A stretch of DNA of 64,000 nucleotides from Halictus rubicundus (GCF_050948215.1 NC_135149.1:9033001-9097000), one strand, 5' to 3'; positions 1-11,707 are shown, counted from the stretch's first letter. The notes: generated by a model from the sequence alone, not told the origin. Numbers and translations are program-made.

Positions 1-628
<628 letters not shown>

Positions 629-826
629 TACAGTGATTTCTCTATATATGTCGCCAAGGCCTGGATAACAAACGTCGCGGAATCATCCCCACTACATGCG
701 GGTTATACACCGCGAGGAGTCACGAAGCTCAAGAGACCTTGAACACCGAGGAGTGTAAACATAACACGGCTCGAGTATGTCTCCTGGAAGATACACGTCG
801 CTGGCAAGACCCGTGTTGTTGACATA

Positions 827-2479
827 CAGTGGCTCACGAAAGTATTCGCACGCTTACGTTTACAAATTTTAATGAATAAAATAAGATGTACTAAACTAAT
901 CTGTATAGAACAATTTGGTATCTATAGTAAAGGGGAAGTCTCAAGATCGTGTCAGTAAAATTTGAAAAGGATTCAACAACGTAGGCAGAAGTTATGATAT
1001 ATTTATTAGAAACACGCGTAATAAGTGACTCACAAAAGTATTCGAACGCTACATATATTATTACATTATTTAATGTTAATATTTTGTTGGACCACCTTTA
1101 GCAGTGACGATGTGTCTCAATCGACGTTCCATACTATAAACCAATGATTTTGTAAAAGTACACTCAATGGAATTCCATACTTCTATGATGTTTTGTTTCA
1201 ATACCTCCTTTGAAGTAATTTGATATGTATTTAATCTTTTTCCGATTTCAGCCCATAAATTTTCAATTGGATTTATGTCTGGACTTTGCGGTGGAGTAGT
1301 TAACATATGTGGTGTTTTATATATGATCCATTGAATGGATTCCATTCTTTCACAATTCCTGCAGTATGCTTGGGATCGTTATCTTGTTGGAAGTGAAAGT
1401 CCTGCAATAATCCTAATTTACGGGCACTTTCTTTAAGGGTGTTCCTTAAAATATTGAAATACTTATATTTATCGAGTATTCCATCAATGAATACCAAATT
1501 TCTGGTGCCACTTGCTGCCATGCACCCCCACACCATAACCGATCCACCTCCGTGTTTCACTGTTTGGTGTAAAATTTTAATTTCCAATTCCGTATTTGGT
1601 TTTCTCCAAACATAATTTCGACCATCTGAGGCAAAGATGTTAAATTTAGACTCATCCGAAAAGATGACTTTATCCCAGAAAAAATTATCTTTATTGAGAT
1701 ATGCTTTTGCAAAAGCCAGTCTTTTTTTCGATTTACCGCATTAATATATGGCTTCTTTCGTGGTACTTTGCCATGAAAATCATTATTTCGTAAGATTCGT
1801 CGACATAATTCGGGATGAACTTCTTTATGAAACATATCAGCTACCATATTTGTGAGTTTGGGAGCGGATATAGTAGGATCTTTTTTTATTTCGCGAATGA
1901 TAATTTTCTGTTCTCTTTCAGCTAATTTCTTTCGTTGACCTGGTCGAGGGTTGTTCGCAATTGTTCCTTCATTTTTTGATTTTTTAATAATATATTGTAT
2001 TGTAGACACTTCTGTTTATAATTCCTGCAATCTCGTTATATGATTTTCTATCCTTATGCAATCGAAGTATCATTTCTCTTTCACACTTTTGTGTTTCTGA
2101 CTTTTTAGTCTTCATTTTAACTACTACTGTGCACAGTTCTACGTTGCTGTTACGGAAACGATGCCTTAACATTAATTGAGCGTACCAACGTTTTCATTTA
2201 GTAGTAATGTGTACATTCCTTTCTAAGAAAGATGAAAACATATCAACAGCGTTACAGCATTCGAATACTTTCGTCAGTCACTTATTACGCGTGTTTCTAA
2301 TAAATATATCATAACTTCTGCCTACGTTGTTGAATCCTTTTCAAATTTTACTGACACAATCTTGAGATTTTCCCCTTACTACAGATACCAAATTGTTCTA
2401 TACAGATTAGTTTAGTACATCTTATTTTATTCATTAAAATTTTTAAACGTAAGCGTTCGAATACTTTCGTGAGCCACTG
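827..2479 (-). mobile_element. Tc1-like transposon with IR/DR ends
   Basis: A 1,653-bp element bounded by CAGTGGCTCACGAAAGTATT and its inverse, flanked by TA at 825-826 and 2480-2481. The terminal inverted repeats are about 225 bp (827-1053 and 2253-2479). Each has an outer and an inner copy of a ~28-bp motif (inner copies near 1024-1051 and 2255-2282), the IR/DR arrangement known from Sleeping Beauty-type Tc1 elements, where the motifs bind transposase. The two TIRs differ at only about ten positions by eye, so the insertion looks fairly young. It lies inside a family A MITE and holds a broken transposase gene on the minus strand. Confidence 0.93.
1076..2115 (-). pseudogene. Tc1-like transposase, frameshifted
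   Basis: Tc1 transposases bind the element ends and cut and paste them into TA sites. The reading runs on the minus strand from a Met codon at 2115, giving about 345 codons, the normal length for the family. The N-terminal third has the helix-turn-helix character of the family (KSYNEIAGIINRS near 2010-2055). The DDE catalytic core is visible in pieces: FSDESKFN at about 1640-1660, QQDNDPKHT near 1365-1395 and SPDINPIENLW near 1250-1285, so all three acidic residues persist. Frame changes occur near 2000, near 1710 and near 1340. The last coincides with what looks like a ~14-bp imperfect duplication; disregarding it gives the expected DD34E spacing. The protein cannot be made from this copy, although the element ends look intact enough to be moved in trans. 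Confidence 0.93.
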
Positions 2480-2516
2480 TATATCGAGAATTCACTGTAT
2501 GTGCTAGAATTATATA

Positions 2517-3246
2517 CAGGGTATTTCACCTAACTTGACCACCTTAAATATATCGCTTATTTTGTATGATAGAAAAAATGTCAGGGGGAGAAAATATTCT
2601 GTTCGAAGGCGCCAATACGCTGATGGGCAGAATTTTTTTCTCGAGGTCATTTTTTTTCGAGATTTCAAGGTCATCGTATTTTGTTTGAATGGAACTTCAT
2701 ATTTTCACTACAACAGTCTTATAGCTTATAAAAAAATGAATCCGAGGTGCAATATGTTGACCTTCACGTGACCTTTAGCGAGGAAATTATGAAATGTTGG
2801 TCAGTAACTTCAGTACGCGTTTGGGGACTGTAAATGAAGGAATTTGAATTTCATTGAAACAGTCTTAAGTTAAATCTATATTTTAGAAGGTGTTCAAAAT
2901 GTGCACCATGAACCTGGATACATTTTTGCAGGCGGTAAATAAGTTCTTGCTGTACATTTTTCAGTTGTTCTACAGTAATTAATCTACATTCATGCAGAAC
3001 CCTTTGTCGCATGTTTTCTGCTGTTGTGGGAACATCATTGTAAACTTTACTTTTTAGGTGTCCCCACAGAAAGAAATCAAGTGGCGTAAGATTCGGCGAA
3101 ATCTTGAAAAAAATGACCTTGAGAACAAAATTCGGCCCATCACCGTATTGGCGCCTTCGAACAGAATATTTTTTCCCCCTGACATTTTTTCTATCATACA
3201 AAATAAGCGATATATTTAAGGTGGTCAAGTTAGTTGAAATACCCTG
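2517..3246 (-). mobile_element. Mariner-type element, internally deleted
   Basis: A 730-bp element with long inverted ends, each about 140 bp. The left end starts CAGGGTATTTCACCTAACTT and the right end is its near inverse. TA flanks it at 2515-2516 and 3247-3248. Between the arms only the 3' part of a transposase gene remains (minus strand, 2851-3105). It begins 17 bp beyond the family A MITE, so two TA-targeting elements sit back to back. Confidence 0.88.
2851..3105 (-). pseudogene. Mariner/IS630-type transposase, C-terminal remnant
   Basis: The translated segment contains SPNLTPLDFFLWGHLKSKVY and then CIQVHGAHFEHLL before the stop at 2851. This is the C-terminal signature of a widespread insect family in the IS630/Tc1/mariner superfamily. 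The family normally has YSPDLxP, where the Asp is the third catalytic acid; here the codon at 3091-3093 gives Asn, so the site is lost. Everything upstream, including the DNA-binding domain and the first two catalytic residues, is missing and replaced by inverted-repeat sequence. Confidence 0.85.
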
Positions 3247-3248
3247 TA

Positions 3249-4503
3249 TAATGTCTGGGGCCGTGTAAATATGCTGGATTCCCTCGATCAACTGAAATTG
3301 AAATCGATCCTGAAATTGTAAAGTGTTACGAGCTATCCATAGCAGACTTCAATTAGCGCACTGATTGATTCGTAGACTGTTCAATTAACATCAATAGCAC
3401 GGTGTCTTAACATGACCTTTTTCGTCTAAAATTGACAGCTCAATGCGAATATACCCTCTTAAAAATTGCACGGGGAGCGCGAAGACGTTTTCGCACTGGC
3501 GATTTCCGGCGACCGGGTAACGAATCGTGTTACCCGTTGAACGAGCCCGATACAACTTGTAATTACGTTGACGCTAACGATGTTTTGTTTGAGGCGGCGT
3601 GGCGGGATCAGTCGGAATGATTCGCGAGTAATCTGCGCCGGTTTTAAAAAGGACACCGGCGTGTCCAAGGACGACGTACGGGAGGGGTGAGGGGTGGGGT
3701 GGGTGGGGGCTTTTGCAATGGGGATGCGAGAAGGAGACAGGACACGAAGCAGCTTTACGAGAGCGGAAAGTTGCGCCGGAGATATAAGGCAACCGCGTCG
3801 CATATAACTTACAATCAGCCACGTTCGCTCGCCTCTGCCTTTTCGTTGCACTCTCTTCGGTCCCTTACAACAACTCCAGCTACTGAGAGGCGGTTTTTTG
3901 CCAGGAACACACGGCATCACGGTTCGACTTAGCGAAAGAATTTACTGCGGGACCGGACCCCCCTCCTAATTTAATGGATCTGCAATTTACAATTCGCGAG
4001 ACGAGATTTTGATAAACCCTTGGAAACGCTGCGCACGGAACTCCCTGTTAAACGCCTCCCTCCCACACCACCGACATTGTTATTTATAGGACAGCGATAA
4101 ATTTCAGTATTGTGGCGATGGTCAGTATTGATTTCGTCCTTGCATATTGTTCGGGTAATTGTTTTGTTAATATTTTGCAAATTTACTCTGGAATCAAGGA
4201 TACCGAAAAATGGCACTTTTGCTTTTCATTAGACCTCGCGAGTGTGTCGACTGCAGTTTATGTTGTAAATACACGTGAATGATTGTATGTATTCTTTATT
4301 CTTCATTTGTATGACACAGAAAAAAATTCGCGAGCTTTTTGATTTGCTTCAAAATTGATGAACGTATCGTTACAGAAATTAACGAAACTTCTTAAAATCG
4401 TGGATTTCGCTTCAAATTTAGTTTCTCCATCTGTATATTTTAGAACAAAAGACGCGAAATTTTGTTAACCTTGTTCAACAAGGTTCGATTGCAGACATCA
4501 ATA
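3249..4503. other. Unrecognised; CpG-rich block at 3430-3930
   Basis: No gene recognised. Between 3430 and 3930 the DNA is CpG-rich and several frames stay open on both strands at once. That is what stop-poor GC-rich DNA does and is not evidence of a gene. A promoter-type CpG block is possible. From 4200 on it is AT-rich and featureless. Confidence 0.4.
3680..3710 (+). other. G-quadruplex-prone tract
   Basis: Six consecutive runs of three to five G separated by single bases or dinucleotides (GGGAGGGGTGAGGGG and onward), enough for an intramolecular four-stranded G structure. It lies inside the CpG-rich block. Confidence 0.6.
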
Positions 4504-4797
4504 CAGTGTTTACTCGATATATGTCCAAAACACGGGTATATCCAGGGACATATATCGAACAGGAGATACTATTCTTTGATTTACGCCGAATGTAGAAAAG
4601 GATAATAGTCAAAATAGGAAATAATGAGAAATATGGAAGTTTTGTTATTGGATTAGTAGTGGTCTTCCGGTTAGACTCCTCGTCGACCGAGGTCTCTCGA
4701 GCTTCGCGGCCCCTCACGGGGTATACCCTGCAGTAGTGGGGATAACTCCGCGACGTTTATCATCCAGGCTTTGACGACATATATGGAGAAATCACTG
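4504..4797 (-). mobile_element. Family A MITE, long variant
   Basis: Begins CAGTGTTTACTCGATATATG and ends with the inverse-type GGAGAAATCACTG; TA lies at 4502-4503 and 4798-4799. The right half (4690-4797) matches the reverse complement of the 631 and 10142 copies. The left half (4530-4620) instead matches, in reverse, the right half of the 5969 copy, including CATATATCG and TGTAGAAAAGGA. I read this as a ~294-bp variant of the family. An AT-rich ~60-bp segment (4620-4675) is unique to this copy. Confidence 0.8.
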
Positions 4798-5968
4798 TAT
4801 CTCTTACGAAACCACCAGAATTTTTGTTAAAAATGTTTCGATTGCATACTGAATACCTTCTCATAGTTCTACCACCATATATAAAAATGGAGTTCCTTGA
4901 ATTAAGTTTAGAATGTACTTTAGTAGGAATTTTTGAACGTTCGAGGGCTTAAATAAAGGCGGATGATTGCTCGTCGCGGTAAGAATACTTAGCTTCTCAC
5001 AGAACTACCACCATCTAATGTAGAACAAAATACACAATTGTTAAAAATGTTTTAATCGCAGTCAATATTTCTCACAGATATTTGCCGCAACAAAAATGAA
5101 TGAAGTAGCATTAAATTATCGACTGCGCTTCAAAAAATAAGTATCTTCCACCCTTATAAAACGGTTCGACTCTCTTCAGAGGCCGAGTTCCGGGAACGAG
5201 CATGATCGAATAATGACGTCGCCCTTGACTTTAAACGAGGCTCCCGTGCCTTATTTAAAAAAATGTCCCGCGCCAGTACGTTTTCGCGGGGGCCAACATA
5301 ATTCGCTGATTTTACTCGTCGCAGTCACGCACGGTCCCGTGGCAGATAAGTTAATGAAATCGAGGCCCGATATAGGTTGCTTTATGATCGAGATTGTTAT
5401 GCGTATTCGTATAATACGGGCCCGGCCACGAATTGATTAACCGCGATCGATCGTCGACCGGACTCGAGCCAGTTTTAATTAAGTTATCGATTTATTTTCT
5501 GCATTGTCCACCGTAAACCCTTGCAGCGGCCTGGCCGCCCTGTTCTCTTCCTCCTTTAAGTAAACGTTTATATAGCTCGTCACGTTCGAAGCCAAAGAGT
5601 AGCCATTTATTCACCCACGAAGGGAAGCTCGATGAAATCGACGCGTCGCGTGAATCTCGATACGGCGAGAGTTACGTCGAAACCCTTTCTTTAAATCACG
5701 GTCCCCGAGAATTCCCTCTTGAATGAATATGGATGGTACCATACCTGACTCCGGTAATTATTCGAAGGATTTAGCCGCGCGAGTAATTTCTAGGCTGCCG
5801 GTGTTTATGCAAATCACGATCTTTATAGACCAATTTATAGAAACCATCGGCCAACGGAAGTTTTGTATTCTATCAAGATTTCTATTAGCTGCCGACTCGA
5901 GTAAATAGTTGATGGTGTAACTCAGGTCTGACGTACGCTAATTATGCCTAACTTCTCCAGGGATTGTG
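4798..5968. other. Unrecognised; degenerate local repeats at 4810-5100
   Basis: 4810-5100 holds partial repeats: GTTAAAAATGTTT recurs about 215 bp apart (4826 and 5039), and CTTCTCAxAGxxCTACCACC recurs near 4857 and 4992. From about 5160 to 5930 the sequence is CpG-rich with homeodomain-type TAAT/ATTA cores and no recognisable coding region. It may be conserved non-coding DNA, but that needs a genome comparison. Confidence 0.4.
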
Positions 5969-6156
5969 CAGTGTTTACTTTATATATGTCCCAAATACAT
6001 AGCCGATAAAAGTCCCAGAACTATCCCCACTACCGTAGGGCATACCTTGCGTGGAGCCAAGAACCGAGGCCTCGCTGTCTCCTTTTCTACGTTCGGCTGG
6101 ATCAAAGAATAGCATCTCCTGGCCGATATATGTCCCTGGCTCCACCCGCGTTTTCA
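5969..6156 (+). mobile_element. Family A MITE, long variant, right end lost
   Basis: Starts CAGTGTTTACTTTATATATG; the target TA is degraded to TG. The middle keeps the family signature CTATCCCCACTACCGTAGGG. The part after 6080 matches the 4504 copy in reverse. It ends after a CACCCGCGTTTT segment, short of the expected CATATATCGAGTAAACACTG terminus, so one end has been deleted. Confidence 0.78.
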
Positions 6157-7517
6157 ACTATTTTGATTTCATTTGCGAAAATTTAAAGTTCGTTTATTTG
6201 AAAAGGTTGTCACGATTGTACACGATTGTTCAATAAATAAATTAAAAAATAGAACTGTAAAAAATTTCGTCCCCTAGCTGAAAGATGTATCCTTATGTTC
6301 CAAAAAAGATTATTTCCATATTATCAATAGTTCTTCCGCAAAAAAATTCATAAATGTCCATCGTGTCACAGAATTACTTTGTTCGTACTTCGAAATTAAT
6401 TTTTGCACCGAGAAATTGCATAAATTATCTAACAGCATTTCCAGAGTAATGTTTCATACCTTTAATTCTTAACTTCTCAATTTTTGTTTCATTGTACAAA
6501 TTGCTTTTACTTTACTTAATTTATGTTTTCCCCGAATTAAATAAGTATGAATATGTTCGTGTGAAAATTTCAAATTACGTCCTTTATTATGACGCGAATC
6601 TTAAACAATGTTTCACCAAGTAAATACATAAAAATGCCCGAATAATAATTTCGTTTTGCACATTTTATAGATGAAGGGTTCTACCAAACCGAGGGAAAAT
6701 GTTAAAAATTGTACTGAATAATTCAGAGACATAAAGTGTTAATTAAAACCGGACAATGTAACGTTTGCACGTGGTAGATCCACAAAATTATTTCGAAGGT
6801 GATCCGGACATATATTTTATCGGTTAATGTCTCACGCGTGTATTTTATGACCGAAATGTACATACTTTATCATTTCGCTGCGGAAATGTGTACATTTATA
6901 GCGTATGCATAATGCAAATTGAAATGCGAGGATGAGATAAAAGAACTACTTTCATACGCGCCACTTTGTGCAGCGTTTTTAATCGTAAGTAGGCGAGGCT
7001 CTTAATGCTGCAACTAAATTCCTGTTTAATTTCCTCGTTTATCAATTACTGCGCACAAAAACCGTTTCATTAACATCTAAAGAGGTGTGTCAGTTCATTA
7101 ATTCGTTCTTTCAACACTAAAAATCAAGTACTAAAAGTAAACCGTGTATTTTGTCTTTTGAAAATGACAAGACTGAATTTATTTAAATTCTGTGCGATTT
7201 TTGTAAATTACCTTTGAAAATTAGGCACAATACAAATATTTATAGATACATTATCCATTTAATTTCAATTTACTGCGACCATTAATAAACAAATTGAACA
7301 GATTTCTATATAAAATTTTAAATATTTTCCGAAGAGAACATCATTACAATCTTAATAATTGTAAAATGAAAAATCAAATACTAGTCGTTGGACTAACGGT
7401 AGTAGTTTGATAAAACACAAAATAAATAGAAAGCAACGCAATATCAATTTAATTTCATTTTACTGAACCCAGACCGTTTGTAAAAATAATCGAAACAATG
7501 TCTGCATAAAATGCAGT
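6157..7517. other. AT-rich non-coding DNA with a degenerate duplication
   Basis: No gene recognised. Between 7115 and 7515 two related units can be seen: AAAAATCAAxTACTA at 7121 and 7369, and TTAATTTCAxTTTACTGxxCC at 7259 and 7448. The spacing has since been changed by indels. Confidence 0.4.
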
Positions 7518-8107
7518 TTATCTGTAATATTGGTGCGCATCGTTTGATGTAGCAGATTCTAATTTTTCATTCCGATTTGACGAGGTTAGCCATAACGAAC
7601 GCAGGCAATCGAGTCGTGGGTTTCTTCCCTCGTAGGGGGAACAATACTTTGATCTGATAATATCTGGCATCGATGGTCCAGTAATCGGGGGAATATCAAA
7701 ACATCGAGCACTGTGGGATACATGTTGGCAGCCCGGGTTCTGTGTAGACTCGATATTGTGCTCTATCCCCGCAACCGCTGGTTCCACCCACCGGAATCCA
7801 TATCGCGGTAACGATAGAAGTGAACGCTTGTCTATGTATGTAGTAAAACGGGCTACGGTCGAACGTGAACTGCTTCTGTATCGTTAAACCTCTTCTTAGA
7901 AATGGCCTGTCCGGCTGGGAACACGTAACCCACCGCCGCTCTGTCCATAAGTCACCACAGCCTACTTGTTCGTTTTCAGGAAAATGCAAATTCACTCCGG
8001 GGATACGAGTTACCGAAGCAATCTTATTACCATATTTTATTTTTACGCGGTCTGATGGCCCCGAATATGCGTGTGGACTTTACATACGTGGTTCCGGAGT
8101 TGTTTAA
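7518..8107 (-). pseudogene. Possible decayed coding sequence, unidentified
   Basis: On the minus strand two long frames overlap: one of 99 codons (7995-7696) and one of 89 (7787-7518), preceded by a shorter open piece near 8107-8030. The 99-codon frame has a protein-like composition, rich in aromatic and small residues (RSPFYYIHRQAFTSIVTAIW, then a GGTSGCGD turn). If the pieces belong together, two frameshifts separate them. I cannot assign a family. It could also be chance open frame in GC-balanced DNA. Confidence 0.22.
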
Positions 8108-8739
8108 ACAACTTTAATCCCTTAAAGGATCTACTGATAAACAACAAGTAATAAACAAGGGATATTTATGTCTTAAGACAGTTGAGCACTAAATGTTGTG
8201 CGTTGATGACAAGGGTACATGGCGCGGAGTGCAATACTATTACTTATGGAGGTGTAATAAATTTTTCATTTTGTTTACCGTGCAGATGGGTGCCTTATTG
8301 TCTCCCGCCTGACTCCCAATCAACTTCAATTGCTGATAAATAGGTTCGAAACTTTTTGAGTGTGTAATAAAGCTCTGCACTTTATTTATTAAGCTCTGCA
8401 ATTTATTTTTTTATTACGATATTTTTTTAGGATACAGTTTGTCTGATTGCTACTCGAAGTATTGCATTAGACTAAAGTGCCTAAAGTTCACAAGAGACGT
8501 TATATATGCTTGGAAGCCAAAAGGAGCAGCCTAGGCAGCTATACAGATGTGACTGAAGAGGGCAGCCGATTGTATGACTTATTATTAATTATTAATTATT
8601 AATTGTTAACAACATATCTTAGAATTATTAATAACATTGCATTAATATTTAGGTACCCATAGTTACGATAGAATTGCAAAATTATAACAAATACACAAAT
8701 ATCGATGGTATTGTACTGCTTGTGTTAAAAGAATCACGA
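8108..8739. other. AT-rich non-coding DNA
   Basis: No gene recognised. It includes a short ATTATTA run at 8580-8602 and a small direct repeat (AAGCTCTGCA) at 8369-8400. Confidence 0.4.
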
Positions 8740-9139
8740 ATTTTAATTGTATTGTTTAATTTTAATTTTAATTTTAATTTTAATAGTTAATGTTTAATTT
8801 CAATTTTAATGGTTAATGTTTAATTTTAATGTTAAATTTGTATTGTAATGTTTAATTTTAATGTTTACTGTTAATTGTAATGTTTAATTATAATTAAAAT
8901 TTTAATAGTTAATGTTTAATTATAATGTTTACTGTTAATCGTAATGTTTAATTTTAATTTTAATTTTAATTTTAATGGTTAATGTCTAATTTTAATGTTT
9001 CATTTTAATTTTAATGTTTAATGTTTAATTTTAATGTTTAATTTTAATGTTTAATTTTAATTGTAATGTTTAATTTTAATGTTTAGTTTTAATTGTAATG
9101 CTTAATTTTAATTTTAATTTTAATTTTAATTGTAATGTG
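8740..9139. repeat. TTTAATTTTAATG-type minisatellite
   Basis: About 400 bp built from TTTTAA hexamers broken at intervals by TTTAATGTT, TTAATTGTAATG and TTAATGGTTAATG variants. It is very AT-rich and almost free of G and C apart from the periodic TG. The TTAA content makes it dense in piggyBac-type target sites, though none is occupied here. Confidence 0.92.
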
Positions 9140-9240
9140 TACTTTGAATGTTATAATAAATATTAACAGTAACAATAAAATATTGCTTTATTCATTTACA
9201 TTTATTTTATTTTAATTAACATTTATGAACATCTGCAAGG

Positions 9241-9422
9241 TGTCTAAAAGACGTCTCTAAGACGTTTAAAAGACATCTCTAAGACGTCGTTAAGACCGTA
9301 CAGTTTTGTAACAAAGACGTTTCAGAGACTTTCCAAAGACGTTCGGAAGACGTTCGTAGGTCTTCCAAGACTTCTTTAAGACGTCTGAATGTCCATCGAC
9401 AGACGTCTTTAAGACGCCTCTG
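9241..9422. repeat. AGACG / GACGTC motif cluster
   Basis: Nine AGACG motifs in about 180 bp, four extended to the palindrome GACGTC (9250, 9284, 9381, 9402). Many have the form TAAGACGTCT or AAAGACGTTC. Spacing is irregular (about 10-40 bp), so it is not a simple tandem array. The GACGTC core resembles a CRE-type site, but no function is shown. Confidence 0.75.
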
Positions 9423-9430
9423 TGCTATCT

Positions 9431-10080
9431 GGATGACACATGTATGTAGCACAATGTATTGTACATTATATGTGTATGCAATATGAAATGCATTGTGTGC
9501 AGTCTTATATGCATTGAGTACTGTATTGAGTATTAGTTAAGTATTAGTTAAGTTAAATTAATTAGTTGAGTATTAGTTGAGTATGCTGTATTGTATATGT
9601 TGCGTTTAACGCTCTCCATTTGATATGCTGTCTTATGAATACTATTTTGAGTTGTCTGGTTATGAAGTGCATTATCTACTGAGCACTCTGCAGCATGGAA
9701 ACTGCATTGTTTTGTACACCAGTTTTAGAAGTATGATGTGTGCAATATGATATGCGCATTATGCAGTACAAATTCAACACGATGCACTGTCTTCTGCTAC
9801 ACAAAATATGCTGTGCATTGTTCACTGCATAATATAAAAAGTGCTCCAAAATACACACTATTATATTGTAGATAAATAAATTTCACTTGACATATGCTAT
9901 CTTATACATATTATGCGAGTGTGTTTTATAAAATATCCTGTGTACACTAGTCTACAAAATTCTTTGTTCAGTGTGATTATGCTGGTGATCCGCTATGATT
10001 CATCGCACTTGATACATTCTGTGCGATGTGTCATATGCATTATGTACACTAGTGTGTAAAGTACAACACTTCGAATGTAA
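9431..10080. repeat. Degenerate ~135-bp tandem array
   Basis: Related segments recur near 9476 (TGCAATATGAAATGCATTGT), 9614, 9741 (TGCAATATGATATGCGCATT), 9890 and 10028 (TGTCATATGCATTATGTACA), at spacings of about 130-150 bp. Conservation is weak outside these cores. I infer an old local amplification. No coding potential is seen. Confidence 0.5.
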
Positions 10081-10141
10081 ACTTTTCAGTAAGCAGTTTG
10101 TCAACAGTTTTGCAATGCAGGGAATAGGTTTTGTGTCGGTA

Positions 10142-10350
10142 CAGTGATTTCTCTATATACGTCGCTAAGGCCTGGATGATAAACGTCGCGGAATTATCCC
10201 CACTACCGTGGGGTATACCATGTGAGGGGCCAACAAGCTCGAGAGGCCTCGAGACGCCGAGGGGTGTAAACATAACACGGCTCGGGTATGTCTCCTGGAC
10301 AATACGCGACGCTGGCAAGACCTTTGACATATATCGAGAATTTTGGACTG
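10142..10350 (+). mobile_element. Family A MITE
   Basis: Begins after TA at 10140-10141 with CAGTGATTTCTCTATATACG and runs in the same orientation as the 631 copy. The GC-rich body is conserved, including CGAGAGGCCTCGAGACGCCG. The right end is worn: TTTGACATATATCGAGAATT is followed by TTGGACTG where CACTG is expected. Length is about 209 bp. Confidence 0.88.
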
Positions 10351-11486
10351 CGCTGTCTTCGAAATCAAATCGAATGCATCCTGCACACCGTCTGATCTTC
10401 TGCGCACCACTCGCCGGTTCACGAAACGTCCGGTATAAGAACGGACACGTGTATCGTGTACATACGCAGGTCTACAGAATATGTTTTGTATTATCCCTCG
10501 CCTATTAAGCGTGGTGTGGTACGCACACGAGACCCGCAGCATGCATCATACATTCGATGATGGTATGCGGCACGCGTTGCGTCGCCGTTGATTGTGCGCT
10601 GTGTGGTCCCGCACGGTCATAACTCGAATCCTTATCCTGCATTTATTAAACGTCCGATGGCTTATAGACGGCCGGGTATAGTTAGAGAATCGTTTCGCGT
10701 AAGGTGCACGGAACGGAACCCGTGGAAGGAACGCTCCTGAACGGAATAACTGGGAGTTAGACTCCGAGCCCGAAGTGGCTGGATGTCCGTTGGCAAGGGC
10801 GCGACAATAGATATGCGGCGGACAGTACAATGGTCATTGTAAATCAGGGCATTTTAAAAATCTGACAGGATATATGTTGACTCGGCCTCGTATATCGTGT
10901 CACACACGGCCTGCAGTGCTGCCCATTAAATACAGCATTATGCTACCAGACCGCCAGACCAACTTCAGGCACGTAATGGTAATTGCTGGGATGTATACCC
11001 AACGCCATTTTCGGCAACTTGCCATTCAGGGATGCCTTGTCTCCTCCTACACCGTCCTTCCCCCTTCGAGAACGTTCTTCACCCTTCGTTTTTTTTTATG
11101 GATACCGAACCTGCACCAGTTCGATCTATCGATCGAGGCCCGTCAGTCTCCTAGATCCACTTTCTTCAGATCTCATCAGAATTTTCTTGCCCGACGAAAA
11201 TATTTTGAAACCTTTTGCTGTAGTCGTTATTAATAGCTGCGATTGTTTCATGTCTTTTGGAAAGCTGTGGTTCATCGGACTGTTTCAATCATACACTATA
11301 ACATGGTCACATACAAGACTATATACACTCCGTTCATTGCCATTATTAATCGTTTGATAAAATTCTGTAGGAGAGAAAAATTGCTGACATCGACTACAAA
11401 TTTCTTATGATGAATACAAAATAACGATTAATTTTTCTTAGTATGCACGTTGGCCTACATCTCACAAGGTTACACACAGTGGTTTA
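10351..11486. other. Unrecognised non-coding stretch
   Basis: Moderately GC-rich at first, AT-rich after 11250. Open frames of about 60-125 codons exist on both strands over the same bases, and none resembles a known protein. Confidence 0.4.
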
Positions 11487-11490
11487 TTAA

Positions 11491-11703
11491 CACTAAATCT
11501 ACCACCGCCGGTCAAAATTACCGGTACCAGATTTTTATATTACGATTCCTGAAATTATAAAGATGCTTTCGTGGGAAATGATTAAATGAATATATTTAGC
11601 AGAGCATGTATTATAATACGAACCACACAAAATCCAAATAAATTCAATCTCACCATTTTTATAAGACTCCATGTATCACTTGTAAGGCTCGGTATGTTTC
11701 GTG
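11491..11703. mobile_element. piggyBac-like MITE (family P1)
   Basis: Flanked by TTAA at 11487-11490 and TTAG, a worn TTAA, at 11704-11707. The left end is CACTAAATCTACC and the right end an imperfect inverse. The next segment holds the short palindrome-like ACCGCCGGTCAAAATTACCGGT. Its relative at 44452-44657 has matching ends, similar length and an internal AAATTCAATCT match. Confidence 0.75.
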
Positions 11704-11707
11704 TTAG

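Larger units (their letters stand above)
631..2497 (+). mobile_element. Family A MITE, split by a Tc1-like element
   Basis: A short GC-rich non-autonomous DNA transposon of about 213 bp without its insertion. The left end (CAGTGATTTCTC then TATATATGTC) is an imperfect inverse of the right end at 2482-2497. TA dinucleotides flank it at 629-630 and 2498-2499, as in Tc1/mariner elements. The body is GC-rich and includes a segment like CTACxxxxGGGGTATACC. The right terminal ~17 bp are separated from the rest by the transposon at 827-2479. At least eight relatives lie elsewhere in the window (4504, 5969, 10142, 32068, 34058, 34463, 35852, 53314). Confidence 0.85.

Noticed and set aside
8740..9139. 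Regular repeats that might suggest a CRISPR-like array
   Set aside because: Units are contiguous, with no unique spacers of constant length; it is an AT minisatellite in eukaryotic DNA.
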